From: CAZLWA01 sp964563165
GTDB lineage: Bacteria > CLD3 > SB21
DNA length: 64,000 nt
Assembly: GCA_964563165.1 (NCBI GenBank)
Contig: CAZLWA010000072.1
Span: forward strand, 98,354-162,353
Direction: 5' to 3'
Shown piece by piece: positions 44,429 to 53,229 of this stretch. The notes under the pieces are model-generated. The model saw only the letters and a program-made list of their open reading frames with translations, did not search any database and was not told the DNA's origin. Each line of letters starts with the position of its first letter. Position 1 is the first letter of the stretch. The translations under genes and the position numbers were made by a program.

Positions 44429-44884
44429 TTATTGCACCATTCCGAAAGTTTTATTCTGGGCCGTCATTTTAAGAAAATAGCGCAGCTGTTGTCTGAAAAT
44501 TTCCGGCTTGTATCGTGCCGTATCGATCCGACTGATCCGGATTCTTTTAGACCTTTTGGAAAATCGTGAAAAATGTTTCCACGCCGTTTCATCCTGTTTC
44601 AACATTTTTAGAATGTCCGGCGGAACAACGAAGTGTTTCGCTTCCTTCTTTAACCGTCCCATGAAGTCGTGCGCTTTCTCCAAAGTGGCAGGCGTCATCT
44701 TGCCCAACGCGATCATTCTTCTTATTCTTTCCTTGTTCGGTTCGCCCCACCTGCTTCCGGGTTTACGAGGAGAGAATCTTTGCGTGAACTTTTCGTCATC
44801 GATGCCTTTAACGATGGTGTCAATCCACCCGAAGCATAATGCTTCTTCAACTGCATCGTTGTATGGAATCCGTGGTTTGCCGTT
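44429..44884 (-). pseudogene. 5'-truncated YdeI/OmdA-family gene
   Basis: The frame read from 44884 down gives GKPRIPYNDAVEEALCFGW, then IDTIVKGI, FSPRKPGSRWGEPN and the C-terminal helices, all of the YdeI/OmpD-associated family. But the first 40-50 residues of the family are missing, and the frame has no ATG, GTG or TTG until ATG 44716, which would leave only 95 residues. The break coincides with the end of the MOSC gene. It looks like a deletion that fused two genes' ends. A short functional product from 44716 cannot be excluded. Confidence 0.7.
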
Positions 44885-45591
44885 CAGGCATCCGCCACAT
44901 ACAATTCATCTCCCACCGAAATGGCACCTGTTTTGATGACCGAACCGTAAATCCCGGCGCAGGTTTGGTTAAGACGTCCGACGGTTTTTAGAACTTCAGG
45001 ACTCGATATTTGCGTATCCGGATCGAAAGTGATCATGACGCAGCGCAGGTCTCGCATCGTCACGCCAATTGAAACCTCTCCTTTTCCAATGAGGAGGAGC
45101 TTTCCTACCCATTGGTCCTCCTGAAAGGGAATGTCAATCGGAAAATCAACAACCACATTCGGACGAAACCTGCGAATGTCGAGTTTCTGTCCTGACTGTT
45201 TTTCAATTTCCCTGATCGTCGATGTGCTGATAATTGAAACTTCGGCTTCGTCAAATATGCCGTTTTTGAAATGCACGGGCTGAACTTCCGAACCATACGC
45301 TGCGGATAATTCCTTACGCAGGGCATCGTCCTGCAATTCCAGATCTTCGCCCGCGGGAGTGATCACACGATGGACCGAATCAGTCACGTAAGGTTTATAA
45401 CCGATCAACGGGGGGTATTTGCTCGCGTTGAGCCAGGGGAAATCACTCTTGCTTCCGGTGATCAAAAACGCAAAACGGCGATCGCCTGCGATGCCGTGTA
45501 ATCCCAGTTGCGCCGATGCGAGGCGTTCCGCTGCCATGGACTTGACCGGATAACGAAAGATCTCTTTAACTGTACCGATGGTTTGTTTCAT
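44884..45591 (-). CDS. MOSC-domain protein (YcbX-like)
   Basis: This 235-residue protein has an N-terminal MOSC beta-barrel (VKEIFRYPVKSMAAERL, GIAGDRRFAFL) and a C-terminal MOSC domain with RFRPNVVVDF and the conserved Cys in MRDLRCVMITFDPDT. MOSC proteins bind sulfurated molybdenum cofactor or reduce N-hydroxylated compounds. It begins 2 bases after the end of the transporter gene upstream and its 3' end abuts the truncated YdeI gene. Confidence 0.88.
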   Translation of the reverse strand: MKQTIGTVKEIFRYPVKSMAAERLASAQLGLHGIAGDRRFAFLITGSKSDFPWLNASKYPPLIGYKPYVTDSVHRVITPAGEDLELQDDALRKELSAAYGSEVQPVHFKNGIFDEAEVSIISTSTIREIEKQSGQKLDIRRFRPNVVVDFPIDIPFQEDQWVGKLLLIGKGEVSIGVTMRDLRCVMITFDPDTQISSPEVLKTVGRLNQTCAGIYGSVIKTGAISVGDELYVADA

Positions 45592-45593
45592 GG

Positions 45594-48500
45594 CTAATTC
45601 CTCGCACTGGCAGCGCGCAGGCGTTGGATCAGAACTTTGATAATGGCTTCGGAAACTTGCGGGCGCGAGCGCATGTAGTCCGAGAAGTTTTCTTTGTCAA
45701 TTTCCAGCGTCGTGAGCGGCGCGTTGGCTTTGACGGTAGCGGAGCGCGGTTCGCCGCTTAAAATAGCCATTTCGCCGAAACAATCTTTTTCTTTTAAGGT
45801 CGCCAGAATAATTTCCTGTTTTTTCTGCTCGTTCGGAATTTCCTTCGTTTTGCAAATGTTCACCGAGCCGCTGATGATCAGGTACAGCGAATCTCCGAAT
45901 TCGCCTTCGTTAAATACGATACTGTGGGGGGCGAACTTTTTCTCCTGAGCCAGTTCCGCGAGACGAAACAACTCGTCCACCGATAATTCGGAAAATAGCG
46001 GGATGGATTTGAGAAAAAAAACTTTGTCCATAACCTGAAGCATGATGTCCTCTCCTTCTCCAAATGGTAACGGTAAATGTTCCAGACTCCCTGCAAGGAC
46101 GGATTCGCGCCCTCCGTGAAGTATTGCAAGATTCAGCCAGGGGTCGTCCAATGCTGTGAGAAATGCCCGGACTTCATCCATGAGCCTGAAGTGCATGGCA
46201 TACTTTTCATGTACCAGATCGCCGATCTCCATGAGCGGCAAATTATCAAATAAAGGTACGATTTGAGCCGCCTGTTGACGCGGCAATATGTTTTCTATGG
46301 TTTCCAGGCCCAACGCACGGTATTTCACATCGTGCGACTGTAAGCACGTGAATATTAAATCCATTTTATTCATATCGTATCGCAGAGACAGGGCGGCAAA
46401 TAAATTCGCTTTTAGAGCTCTGTCATTCGTTTTGCATTGCGAGGATATCAGCGTAAAATGCCCTTCGGTATCGGCCGATTCCAAAAACGCCGTTGCGTAT
46501 TGAAGTACGGCGATGGTCTTTAAAACACCGCTGATAAAACCGTCGATGACGGGTTCTGAAACGGAGAACGGGAGGTTCTTTCTCTTTCGATGCGCCAAAG
46601 CTTGAACGACGTATCCGGCTTGGCCGGCATCCATAAGCCAGGTATTAAAAAATGCTTCAATAGGTTTCCATTCCATATCTTCCAGTATCGACGGAATAAA
46701 ACGCATCCGGATGGGGGAGAATCGGTCCGGGCGGGAAAGAACGAGCGACGGTTGATGATTGCCTATTTCCTTACACGACAGCACAGCGCGATGGCTGACC
46801 GTGTCGTTCTCAAGGGCAGAGAATAAAATGCCCATTACGCGGTCCTCATGAAAATATTGAAAAGCGTCTACGATAGAAATCTTAACCCCGTTCGGTACGG
46901 CACGGTTGAATACGTCGATCAGCTCATCGAGCAGAACACCGACTTTATATTTTCCGATGATCCCGATGGCTTTGATTTTCAACGGATCGCCATGCAAGGA
47001 TTTCCGAAGTTCCGCCAAGCCTCGGTCCAGCAGTTCTGCCATTTGATAGCGAATGATATTTTCGCAAGCGGCTAAACGCACGTGGACATCCGGATGCTCT
47101 AAAAACCTTTTCATTTCCGGGGCAGAATCTTTTTGCAGAAACGCGGCATACGTATCAACGGCTTCACCCAGACTCTCCGTACGGTCCTCCAGAATAAACT
47201 TAATGCCCGGCAATTTCTGAATATTGCCGATCCGGGCGAGCGCGCGCATAGCCGCGATACGGACGCCTTGCCGGCCATCCTGAATCAGCCGGGCCACCTG
47301 GGAAAGATATTCGTCATGGCGGCTTCTGGCAAGAACATCGAGCGTAAAAACAACGGTGTCTTCATTTTCTGATTTTAGTCCCTCACGGATCAGCATCAGG
47401 GAGTGTTCACTTTCGATAGGCGTATCCGCGGTGATGCCGGAATCCGTTTTTGTACCGTCTTGTCGTAAATGGCTTACCAATATCCGCCCGTATTCGTTTC
47501 GAATCCGTAACGCCACGAGAACAAAGAGCAGAACCACCGTCAGGAAAAGAAACGGAAAATAGGTGACCGGAAGAAATTTGGCAAGGACGGCGATGAGTAT
47601 ACCGGACACGATCACCGTTACCGGCTTGACGCTGCCGTCCATGAAAGTGCGCACTTTCGTGCGCCATTCGTCGGAAATAGGACTGTACAAGAGCTGAAAC
47701 GCGGTATCGTAAATCGAGATGCCGAGAGCGTATTCCGTGATGCGGGCGATCACGATCGTTCCGAGCACGATATCAACCGTCATCGGAATAGCTCCGAATG
47801 CGACGAAAACCGGAAACAGAACAAACACGAGCGCCACACCGAATCTTTTGATCAATCGTCCCGCGATCAGCAGTTGCACCGTCAATGCGATCGTACCGGC
47901 GACCCCGATGATTTTTCCGAAAAAGGCGGCCAATGCTTTTGCATCGGAATAGGTCGTCGCGGCCGTTTTGGCAGTATAAAAATCTATCAGATACAACACG
48001 AGCCAATGCAGAACCGTCGCAGCCACCAGCAATCTGAGATATGCGGAACTTTTGATTTCGAAACAGGTATCGGAAAACGTAGGTTCTTCTCCATCGTTTT
48101 TTTTGCGTACGGGGCTTACCCGGAGATACTTTGAATAAACCATTCGCAGTACGAAAAAAATGGCCGTGAGCAGTCCGATCCAAACGAGCAAGAAATGCCG
48201 GATATCAATGAATTGAAGAATGATCGGCGTCAGCCATCCGCTGAGAATCATCGCGGCAGTCCATCCGCTCGCGATAATCGTAAAAATTCTCTTAGCCGTG
48301 ATCGCGTCATACAGGTGACTCGCCAGCGACCAAAACATGATCAGAAAGACCGTCCAGCTCACGTCCACAAATATGTACAGAAGCACATAAAACGATTTCT
48401 CTCCGAACAGGATGCCGGTGTAGATGATCCCCGCAGAAAAAATAAGGATGACAATCAGATTGGAATTGAGTTTGGAAAGATCCAGCTTGACGGTTAGCGA

Positions 48501-48722
48501 TGAATACAACGTCGTCACCAGCATGACGGCGATGGAATTCACGATGTACATCGCCGGCAGATAGTCGGCTCCAATGTGCTTGAGAAAAAGGGATTCCCGG
48601 GCGAAGTAGCCCAGATAAAGTCCGAAGAGAATGAGAAAATATAAGAGCCACATGAAACGGAGCGTCGGCCATTCGTCCGCACGGATATTTAGAATACGTT
48701 CGAGTCTCTGCTTCATTGCCAA
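45594..48722 (-). CDS. NTT-like transporter fused to HEAT repeats and a cNMP-binding domain
   Basis: This 1042-residue protein has three parts. Residues about 20-420 form a 12-helix major-facilitator domain of the nucleotide transporter (Npt/ADP-ATP translocase) type. Residues about 430-870 are alpha-helical HEAT-like repeats (LVSGS-type VRIAAMRALARIGN, VHVRLAACENII). Residues about 925-1040 are a cyclic-nucleotide-binding domain (EGEFGDSLYLIISGSV, CFGEMAILSGEPRSATV). True NTTs of intracellular parasites import host ATP; free-living versions like this have unknown substrates. The cNMP domain suggests gated activity. It is co-directional with the MOSC gene. Confidence 0.85.
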   Translation of the reverse strand: MAMKQRLERILNIRADEWPTLRFMWLLYFLILFGLYLGYFARESLFLKHIGADYLPAMYIVNSIAVMLVTTLYSSLTVKLDLSKLNSNLIVILIFSAGIIYTGILFGEKSFYVLLYIFVDVSWTVFLIMFWSLASHLYDAITAKRIFTIIASGWTAAMILSGWLTPIILQFIDIRHFLLVWIGLLTAIFFVLRMVYSKYLRVSPVRKKNDGEEPTFSDTCFEIKSSAYLRLLVAATVLHWLVLYLIDFYTAKTAATTYSDAKALAAFFGKIIGVAGTIALTVQLLIAGRLIKRFGVALVFVLFPVFVAFGAIPMTVDIVLGTIVIARITEYALGISIYDTAFQLLYSPISDEWRTKVRTFMDGSVKPVTVIVSGILIAVLAKFLPVTYFPFLFLTVVLLFVLVALRIRNEYGRILVSHLRQDGTKTDSGITADTPIESEHSLMLIREGLKSENEDTVVFTLDVLARSRHDEYLSQVARLIQDGRQGVRIAAMRALARIGNIQKLPGIKFILEDRTESLGEAVDTYAAFLQKDSAPEMKRFLEHPDVHVRLAACENIIRYQMAELLDRGLAELRKSLHGDPLKIKAIGIIGKYKVGVLLDELIDVFNRAVPNGVKISIVDAFQYFHEDRVMGILFSALENDTVSHRAVLSCKEIGNHQPSLVLSRPDRFSPIRMRFIPSILEDMEWKPIEAFFNTWLMDAGQAGYVVQALAHRKRKNLPFSVSEPVIDGFISGVLKTIAVLQYATAFLESADTEGHFTLISSQCKTNDRALKANLFAALSLRYDMNKMDLIFTCLQSHDVKYRALGLETIENILPRQQAAQIVPLFDNLPLMEIGDLVHEKYAMHFRLMDEVRAFLTALDDPWLNLAILHGGRESVLAGSLEHLPLPFGEGEDIMLQVMDKVFFLKSIPLFSELSVDELFRLAELAQEKKFAPHSIVFNEGEFGDSLYLIISGSVNICKTKEIPNEQKKQEIILATLKEKDCFGEMAILSGEPRSATVKANAPLTTLEIDKENFSDYMRSRPQVSEAIIKVLIQRLRAASARN

Positions 48723-48784
48723 AATTTGATTAAGTAATCGCCCGTAGAGATTCCGAATAACCGTGGGCCTTGGGCAACCCGGGA

Positions 48785-50059
48785 CTAGGGGCCGGTAACG
48801 GATAGTTGAATTTTATGAATTTTCTTCCGGTCGGCATCCGTAATTGTGAATTTCAAGTTCTGGTACTGAACGACTTCATTTTTTTTCGGCATGCGCCTCA
48901 GCAGCCATAAGATAAAGCCGCTTACGGTATTGTATTCGTCGGAGGGAATGGCGAGTTCCAATTGCTCATTAAGCTGGTGAATCTCCACATTGGCGTCGAG
49001 AAGATAAGTGCCGTCTTCCTGCTTTTTTATGGGAGGAACGTTTTCGTCGTACTCATCGGTGATTTCACCGACAATTTCTTCGACCAGGTCTTCCATAGTC
49101 ACCAGCCCGGCGGTACCGCCGTACTCGTCCACCACGATAGCCATCTGCATACGGCTGGATTGAAACTCCTTTAGAAGTTCTGAAACTTTTTTGGTTTCGG
49201 GAACGAAATAGGGCATGGAAATGAATTCGATAGCATGCATATTCTGGACGTTCTTTCGCCAAAAATTCATGATATTTTTTATGTGAATAACTCCGACCAC
49301 TGTGTCAATGGTTTCTTCATACACCGGAAGGCGTGAAAGCTTTTCTTCAGCCATCCGGTCGAGAATTTCTTCCATTGAAGAATTCACCTCCACACACACC
49401 ATATCCACGCGCGGCACCATGATCTCCTTCACGATCGTATCGCCGAACTCGATCACGCTGTGAATCATTTCTTTTTCGTCTTCTTCAATTGCGCCGTCGA
49501 TTTCACCGGCTTCGATAATGGCTTTGATCTCGTCTTCCGTGATGCCCAGGCTTCGTTTCTGTTCCTCGCCGCCAAAAAGCGCAATAATAATATTCGAAAT
49601 CCACGAAAAAAAAGCACTGAACGGACGTAAGAGAGTCAGGGCAATATTCATCGGCGCGGCGAGCAGCAAAAATATTTTCTCCGCATGATGCCTTGCGATA
49701 GCTTTCGGAATAACTTCTCCGAACAGCAGCAGGACAAAAGTGATGATGCCCGTTGCGATGGCCAGCGCATAGGGTTCGTGATAGCCGCGCAGCCGCGCAA
49801 TATCTACCGTGATACTGGAAGCCAGCACCGCCGCGCCGACGTTGAAAATATTATTGCCAACATAGACCGTGGTAAGAAATTGATTCTGATTGGAGGACCA
49901 GAGTTCGAGGAGTTTGGCCCGCACGCCGCCGCGGGAGAGGATTTTTTTGATGGAGATCTTACCCAGAGAGTGCATGGCCGTTTCGACGCTCGAGAAGAAA
50001 CCGGAAAGAAAAATCAGAATGAAAAAGATCGCAATTTCAAATGAGGAATTGTCGTTCAT
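48785..50059 (-). CDS. CNNM/HlyC-CorC-family membrane protein with CBS domains
   Basis: This 424-residue protein has the N-terminal CNNM transmembrane domain (FFILIFLSGFFSSVETAMHS), a CBS pair (VPRVDMVCVEVNSSMEEIL, VVDEYGGTAGLVTMEDLVEEIVGEI) and the C-terminal CorC_HlyC domain (YNTVSGFILWLLRRMPKKNE). The family includes magnesium exporters and proteins once called hemolysins. I prefer ATG 50059, where the first helix aligns with the family; a GTG at 50092 would add 11 residues. With corA nearby, a role in Mg2+ balance is plausible. Confidence 0.88.
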   Translation of the reverse strand: MNDNSSFEIAIFFILIFLSGFFSSVETAMHSLGKISIKKILSRGGVRAKLLELWSSNQNQFLTTVYVGNNIFNVGAAVLASSITVDIARLRGYHEPYALAIATGIITFVLLLFGEVIPKAIARHHAEKIFLLLAAPMNIALTLLRPFSAFFSWISNIIIALFGGEEQKRSLGITEDEIKAIIEAGEIDGAIEEDEKEMIHSVIEFGDTIVKEIMVPRVDMVCVEVNSSMEEILDRMAEEKLSRLPVYEETIDTVVGVIHIKNIMNFWRKNVQNMHAIEFISMPYFVPETKKVSELLKEFQSSRMQMAIVVDEYGGTAGLVTMEDLVEEIVGEITDEYDENVPPIKKQEDGTYLLDANVEIHQLNEQLELAIPSDEYNTVSGFILWLLRRMPKKNEVVQYQNLKFTITDADRKKIHKIQLSVTGP

Positions 50060-50268
50060 GAATTTGTTCGGGTGTGTGTAAGGGATGGCCACATGATGAG
50101 TGAAAAAGTATTACAATCGCGCCGAAAAGTCAAGTACATCAATGGTTCGTGTCAAGCCATCAAAAGAATACAAGAAAAGTCATCACACCAATTTGCAGCC
50201 CATGATGAACAAACGTGCAGCTTGCACACACGGTGGATGGCGAAGAAGACAGAAGCGGTATAGAAAAG

Positions 50269-51396
50269 CTATGGCGAACGCCCTGGGGCATTAATAAAAA
50301 TGACGATAAGGTTTTCCGGGCGAAGTTCGTCCGCCACGAGTTCATTCCATTTTTTTAATTGCAGGACGGTAACGTTGTACTGCCCGGCGATTTTTGAAAG
50401 AGTGTCTCCCGGTTTAACGGTGTAAAAAATCTTCTTTGCACCGGAAAGCGTATCTGCTGAAACGGTCCGGCTGTCGGTGTGAACAGAGTCGGAGTTCAAA
50501 CCAATGATCTTAATGTCATCAGGAAGGAGGACCTCCCATGAACCCTCGGGCAGGGAATATTTCATGATCCAGAAATTCATCCATCGGATCGTCTTGTAAT
50601 TCGTACCGTGATCTTTTGCCCATTGTGACAGATCGGCGATCGGGCCCTTCAGGATGATCTTCTGCATGCCGTTATCGTAGGGTTTGTAATAGTCATCTTG
50701 AGAAAGAGTGAAGCCGTAGGACGCGGCATGCTCAAGGATTTCCTTCATCATAACAATATGAAAGACATAATGGCGTGTTTCTTTGTTCAAAAAAAGATTG
50801 AAATAATTATTTTCTCCCTGATCCCTCAGAATTTTGTTGATATTCGCTTGACCGGTATTATAGGCCGCAGCAGCGAGCGACCAGCTCCCGTACGCTTCAC
50901 GCAGAGATTTCAACATACGAATTGCCGCACGCGTGGATTTTTCCACGTGGAAACGTTCGTCCAATTCTTTGTTTACCGTGAGCCCCCAAAGTTTGGCGGT
51001 ACCCGGAATAAATTGCCACAGTCCCGCGGCATCTGCCGCGGAGTAGGTTTCGACCTTGAGCGAACTTTCCGCGACGGACAGATATTTCAAATCGTCGGGT
51101 GCGTCCATTTCTTTTAGAATACGTTCGAAAAGCGGAAAATATTTCTTAGTTCGTTTCAACTGTAGAAAGATTTTGTCATCGCTGCCGATGCGCGAATAAA
51201 AAATTTCTTCCAGCCGTTCCCGCACGTCGGGAATTTCGACCGGCACGCGCTCGCCGCAAAAAGAGAATGAATCCGGCATCGCGTGTACCGTTATGCCCTC
51301 CAGCGGGATCCGCGGTACTTTGTTTTGGCCCGTCGCCGTAGAAAACGAAAAAATCCAAACGGCAATACTCAAGGATGCTATCGTTATCCGGTGCAT
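50269..51396 (-). CDS. MltD-like lytic transglycosylase with LysM domain
   Basis: This 375-residue secreted enzyme cleaves the glycan strand of peptidoglycan. It has a signal peptide (residues 1-23), an SLT domain (about 95-215) with the catalytic Glu in LSVAESSLKVE and the motifs AAGLWQFIPGTAK and AAAYNTGQANINK, and a C-terminal LysM (about 322-368, YTVKPGDTLSKIAGQYNV). One LysM is fewer than in E. coli MltD. It stands alone between the CNNM gene and the small Lys-rich gene. Confidence 0.92.
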   Translation of the reverse strand: MHRITIASLSIAVWIFSFSTATGQNKVPRIPLEGITVHAMPDSFSFCGERVPVEIPDVRERLEEIFYSRIGSDDKIFLQLKRTKKYFPLFERILKEMDAPDDLKYLSVAESSLKVETYSAADAAGLWQFIPGTAKLWGLTVNKELDERFHVEKSTRAAIRMLKSLREAYGSWSLAAAAYNTGQANINKILRDQGENNYFNLFLNKETRHYVFHIVMMKEILEHAASYGFTLSQDDYYKPYDNGMQKIILKGPIADLSQWAKDHGTNYKTIRWMNFWIMKYSLPEGSWEVLLPDDIKIIGLNSDSVHTDSRTVSADTLSGAKKIFYTVKPGDTLSKIAGQYNVTVLQLKKWNELVADELRPENLIVIFINAPGRSP

Positions 51397-51458
51397 GACG
51401 GAGTCCTTTCCTCAATATGTGACGGGAAACCAAATAAAAAATAGTTTTTTTAAAATAA

Positions 51459-51487
51459 AAAAGCAGGCATCCTGAATGCCTGCTTTT
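51459..51487 (-). terminator. Rho-independent terminator of the small Lys-rich gene
   Basis: AAAAGCAGGCAT (51459-51470) and ATGCCTGCTTTT (51476-51487) form a 12-bp stem with a 5-base loop. On the minus strand the stem is followed by TTTTTTATTTT, as a terminator should be. Confidence 0.85.
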
Positions 51488-51580
51488 CAAAATCCGAAGA
51501 GGGTGTGTAACGTCCTCTTAATGATTGAAGTGTACCTTGTGTAATCCAGATGGAATTACTGTAAGGCTAATCTCAAAAGA

Positions 51581-51637
51581 TTACTTCCTTTTTCCGGATT
51601 TCTTTTTCTTCTTGGCGGCTTTTTTCTTCGTGGCCAT
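51581..51637 (-). CDS. Tiny lysine-rich peptide gene (18 residues)
   Basis: The minus-strand frame ATG 51637 to TAA 51581 encodes MATKKKAAKKKKKSGKRK. It has a ribosome-binding site (AAAGGA, about 9 bases before the ATG), a consensus-like promoter 74 bases upstream and its own terminator. The composition resembles the AKKK tails of bacterial histone-H1-like and HU-type proteins, so DNA or RNA binding is plausible. I know no family for it. Alternatively it is a leader or a non-coding RNA with a chance frame. Confidence 0.5.
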   Translation of the reverse strand: MATKKKAAKKKKKSGKRK

Positions 51638-51710
51638 GGTCTTGTTTCCTTTCACCTGATGAAGAGGATTTTTGTTAATTAAATGAGAGCACCTTCTTTC
51701 TCTCACCTCT

Positions 51711-51739
51711 ATCTTAACTTTTTTTGATTCTAAAGTCAA
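51711..51739 (-). promoter_or_regulatory. Sigma-70-type promoter of the small Lys-rich gene
   Basis: On the minus strand TTGACT (51739-51734), a 17-base spacer and TAAGAT (51716-51711) are seen. The expected leader of about 65 bases contains a GAGAG/CTCTC hairpin. Confidence 0.6.
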
Positions 51740-52001
51740 CAAAATTCTGCGCAAAAATGAAAATTGTTGGAGTCCCGATTTGGAAAGGATTCAAAACTCA
51801 CACACGGGAATTCCCATTGATAACGCACGAGCTGTATAATATGATGGAATCAGGGTTTATAGTGACCGTCTGTTTTTTAAAAAAAAGTAACGGTGTGAGC
51901 AAACGATTTCGAATAAGACGCGAACTTGTTTTAAAATGGTTTTCACTTAAGAAAAATTCCCCGGTCATGCAAAACGTTTTTTTTTCGCGGTTATTTGCGC
52001 G

Positions 52002-53087
52002 TTATTTTAAATTTTTCCGGATACGGTCTAACTGCATCCGCGCCTTTTGATGTTCGCTTAGGGTCTTTGAAAAGATATGCTTGCCGCTGCCGTCGGCGAC
52101 GAGATAAAGGTATTCCACATGAGCCGGGTATAGAGCCGCTAGAATGGAAGCTTTACCGGGATTCGTAACCGGCCCGGGCGGCAGCCCGTGATATTTGTAC
52201 GTATTATAAACGTCGTCAATTTCCAAATCTCTGTTGAAGAGCCGGCGCGGTCCGTCTTTGATGATGAACTGAATCGTCGGATCGGCCTGCAGCAGCATAT
52301 TTTTTTTGAGACGGTTGTGATACACTGCGGAAACGTTGTAGCGTTCATCATCATCCGAAGTTTCGCCTTCAATGAGGGATGCGAGCGTTACGATTTGGTG
52401 CGGGGTCAGGTGCAACTGATCCGCCCGGCGCTTCAGATTGTCGTCAAAAAACTTATTGAATTCTTGCACGAAGGTTCGGATCAGATCCTTTTCATCCGTG
52501 CCGGGATCGAGAAAATATGTGTTGGGCATGAGATAGCCGTACAGCGACGGCGCATGGATTTCCAGTTCACGACACAGCAGGGTGTCCGTCAGCGAGCGAA
52601 TGAATTGCGCGGTGTCGATGCGTAACTTCGTCCGAACTGCGCGGAGTATATAGCGCATATCTTTTCCTTCGGGGATGGTCAGGCGCACGCTTTGAGGGGC
52701 GGCGCTTTGCAAGATCTTTATTATTTGCTGATTGGAAACATGCAGGGGAAGCAGATACTGACCGGCTTTGAGATTCTTTTCGGACTTCAGAAATTTGGCG
52801 GCATAGACAAACAAGCGAGCATTCTCAATGATGCCGCTTTCTTCAAGGATCCGGGCGATCTCGTTGAGCGAGGCGCCTTTCGGAATCGTAATGAGTAATT
52901 TTTTATCCAGAGACAGATTTTCCACGCTGATATTCGGCGTATTATACAAAACAAATTTGTAAAATACGGCGGCCGCAGTCAATCCAAAGATACACAAAAA
53001 TACCGATCCGAAAAAAATGAGTTGAATGAGGCGCTTGGAGGCACGCGCAGGTTCTTTGTCGTAGAGCAAAAAAGTAATCCTTTGTAT
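52002..53087 (-). CDS. mltG: Endolytic murein transglycosylase
   Basis: MltG cuts nascent peptidoglycan strands at the membrane and sets glycan chain length. The protein (361 residues from ATG 53087) has an N-terminal membrane helix (about 21-45), a LysM-like region (ITIPKGASLNEIARILEESGII) and the YceG catalytic domain. The catalytic Glu is in SLIEGETSDDDERYNVSAVYHNRL (seen at SLIEGET), followed by MLLQADPTIQF. The frame extends to TTG 53135, but the family begins near the ATG I chose. Confidence 0.93.
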   Translation of the reverse strand: MQRITFLLYDKEPARASKRLIQLIFFGSVFLCIFGLTAAAVFYKFVLYNTPNISVENLSLDKKLLITIPKGASLNEIARILEESGIIENARLFVYAAKFLKSEKNLKAGQYLLPLHVSNQQIIKILQSAAPQSVRLTIPEGKDMRYILRAVRTKLRIDTAQFIRSLTDTLLCRELEIHAPSLYGYLMPNTYFLDPGTDEKDLIRTFVQEFNKFFDDNLKRRADQLHLTPHQIVTLASLIEGETSDDDERYNVSAVYHNRLKKNMLLQADPTIQFIIKDGPRRLFNRDLEIDDVYNTYKYHGLPPGPVTNPGKASILAALYPAHVEYLYLVADGSGKHIFSKTLSEHQKARMQLDRIRKNLK

Positions 53088-53229
53088 CATTTCAAAAAAC
53101 GCGCGTAGTATACAACTATTCGCTGTGCAAATCAAATAAAATGGTGACCTGAAAGGAGGGCCTATAAAAACGGTGTTTAGATGCGGAAGGTAGGGCGGTG
53201 GGAATCCGGGAGCCGAGGGAAAGGAAAAG

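Larger units (their letters stand above)
51397..52001. other. 605-base intergenic region holding a small transcription unit
   Basis: The region contains, on the minus strand, a promoter (51739-51711), the 18-codon Lys-rich gene (51637-51581) and a terminator (51487-51459). The part from 51740 to 52001 shows nothing convincing; a + strand frame at 51724-52050 has no family-like character and overlaps the end of mltG. Confidence 0.6.

Noticed and set aside
50072..50294. Short + strand frames between the CNNM and MltD genes
   Set aside because: No ribosome-binding site, biased Lys/Arg composition and overlap with the ends of both neighbours.
51724..52050. 108-codon + strand frame in the gap before mltG
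   Set aside because: It starts in the promoter of the small Lys-rich gene, overlaps the mltG end and has no recognisable feature.
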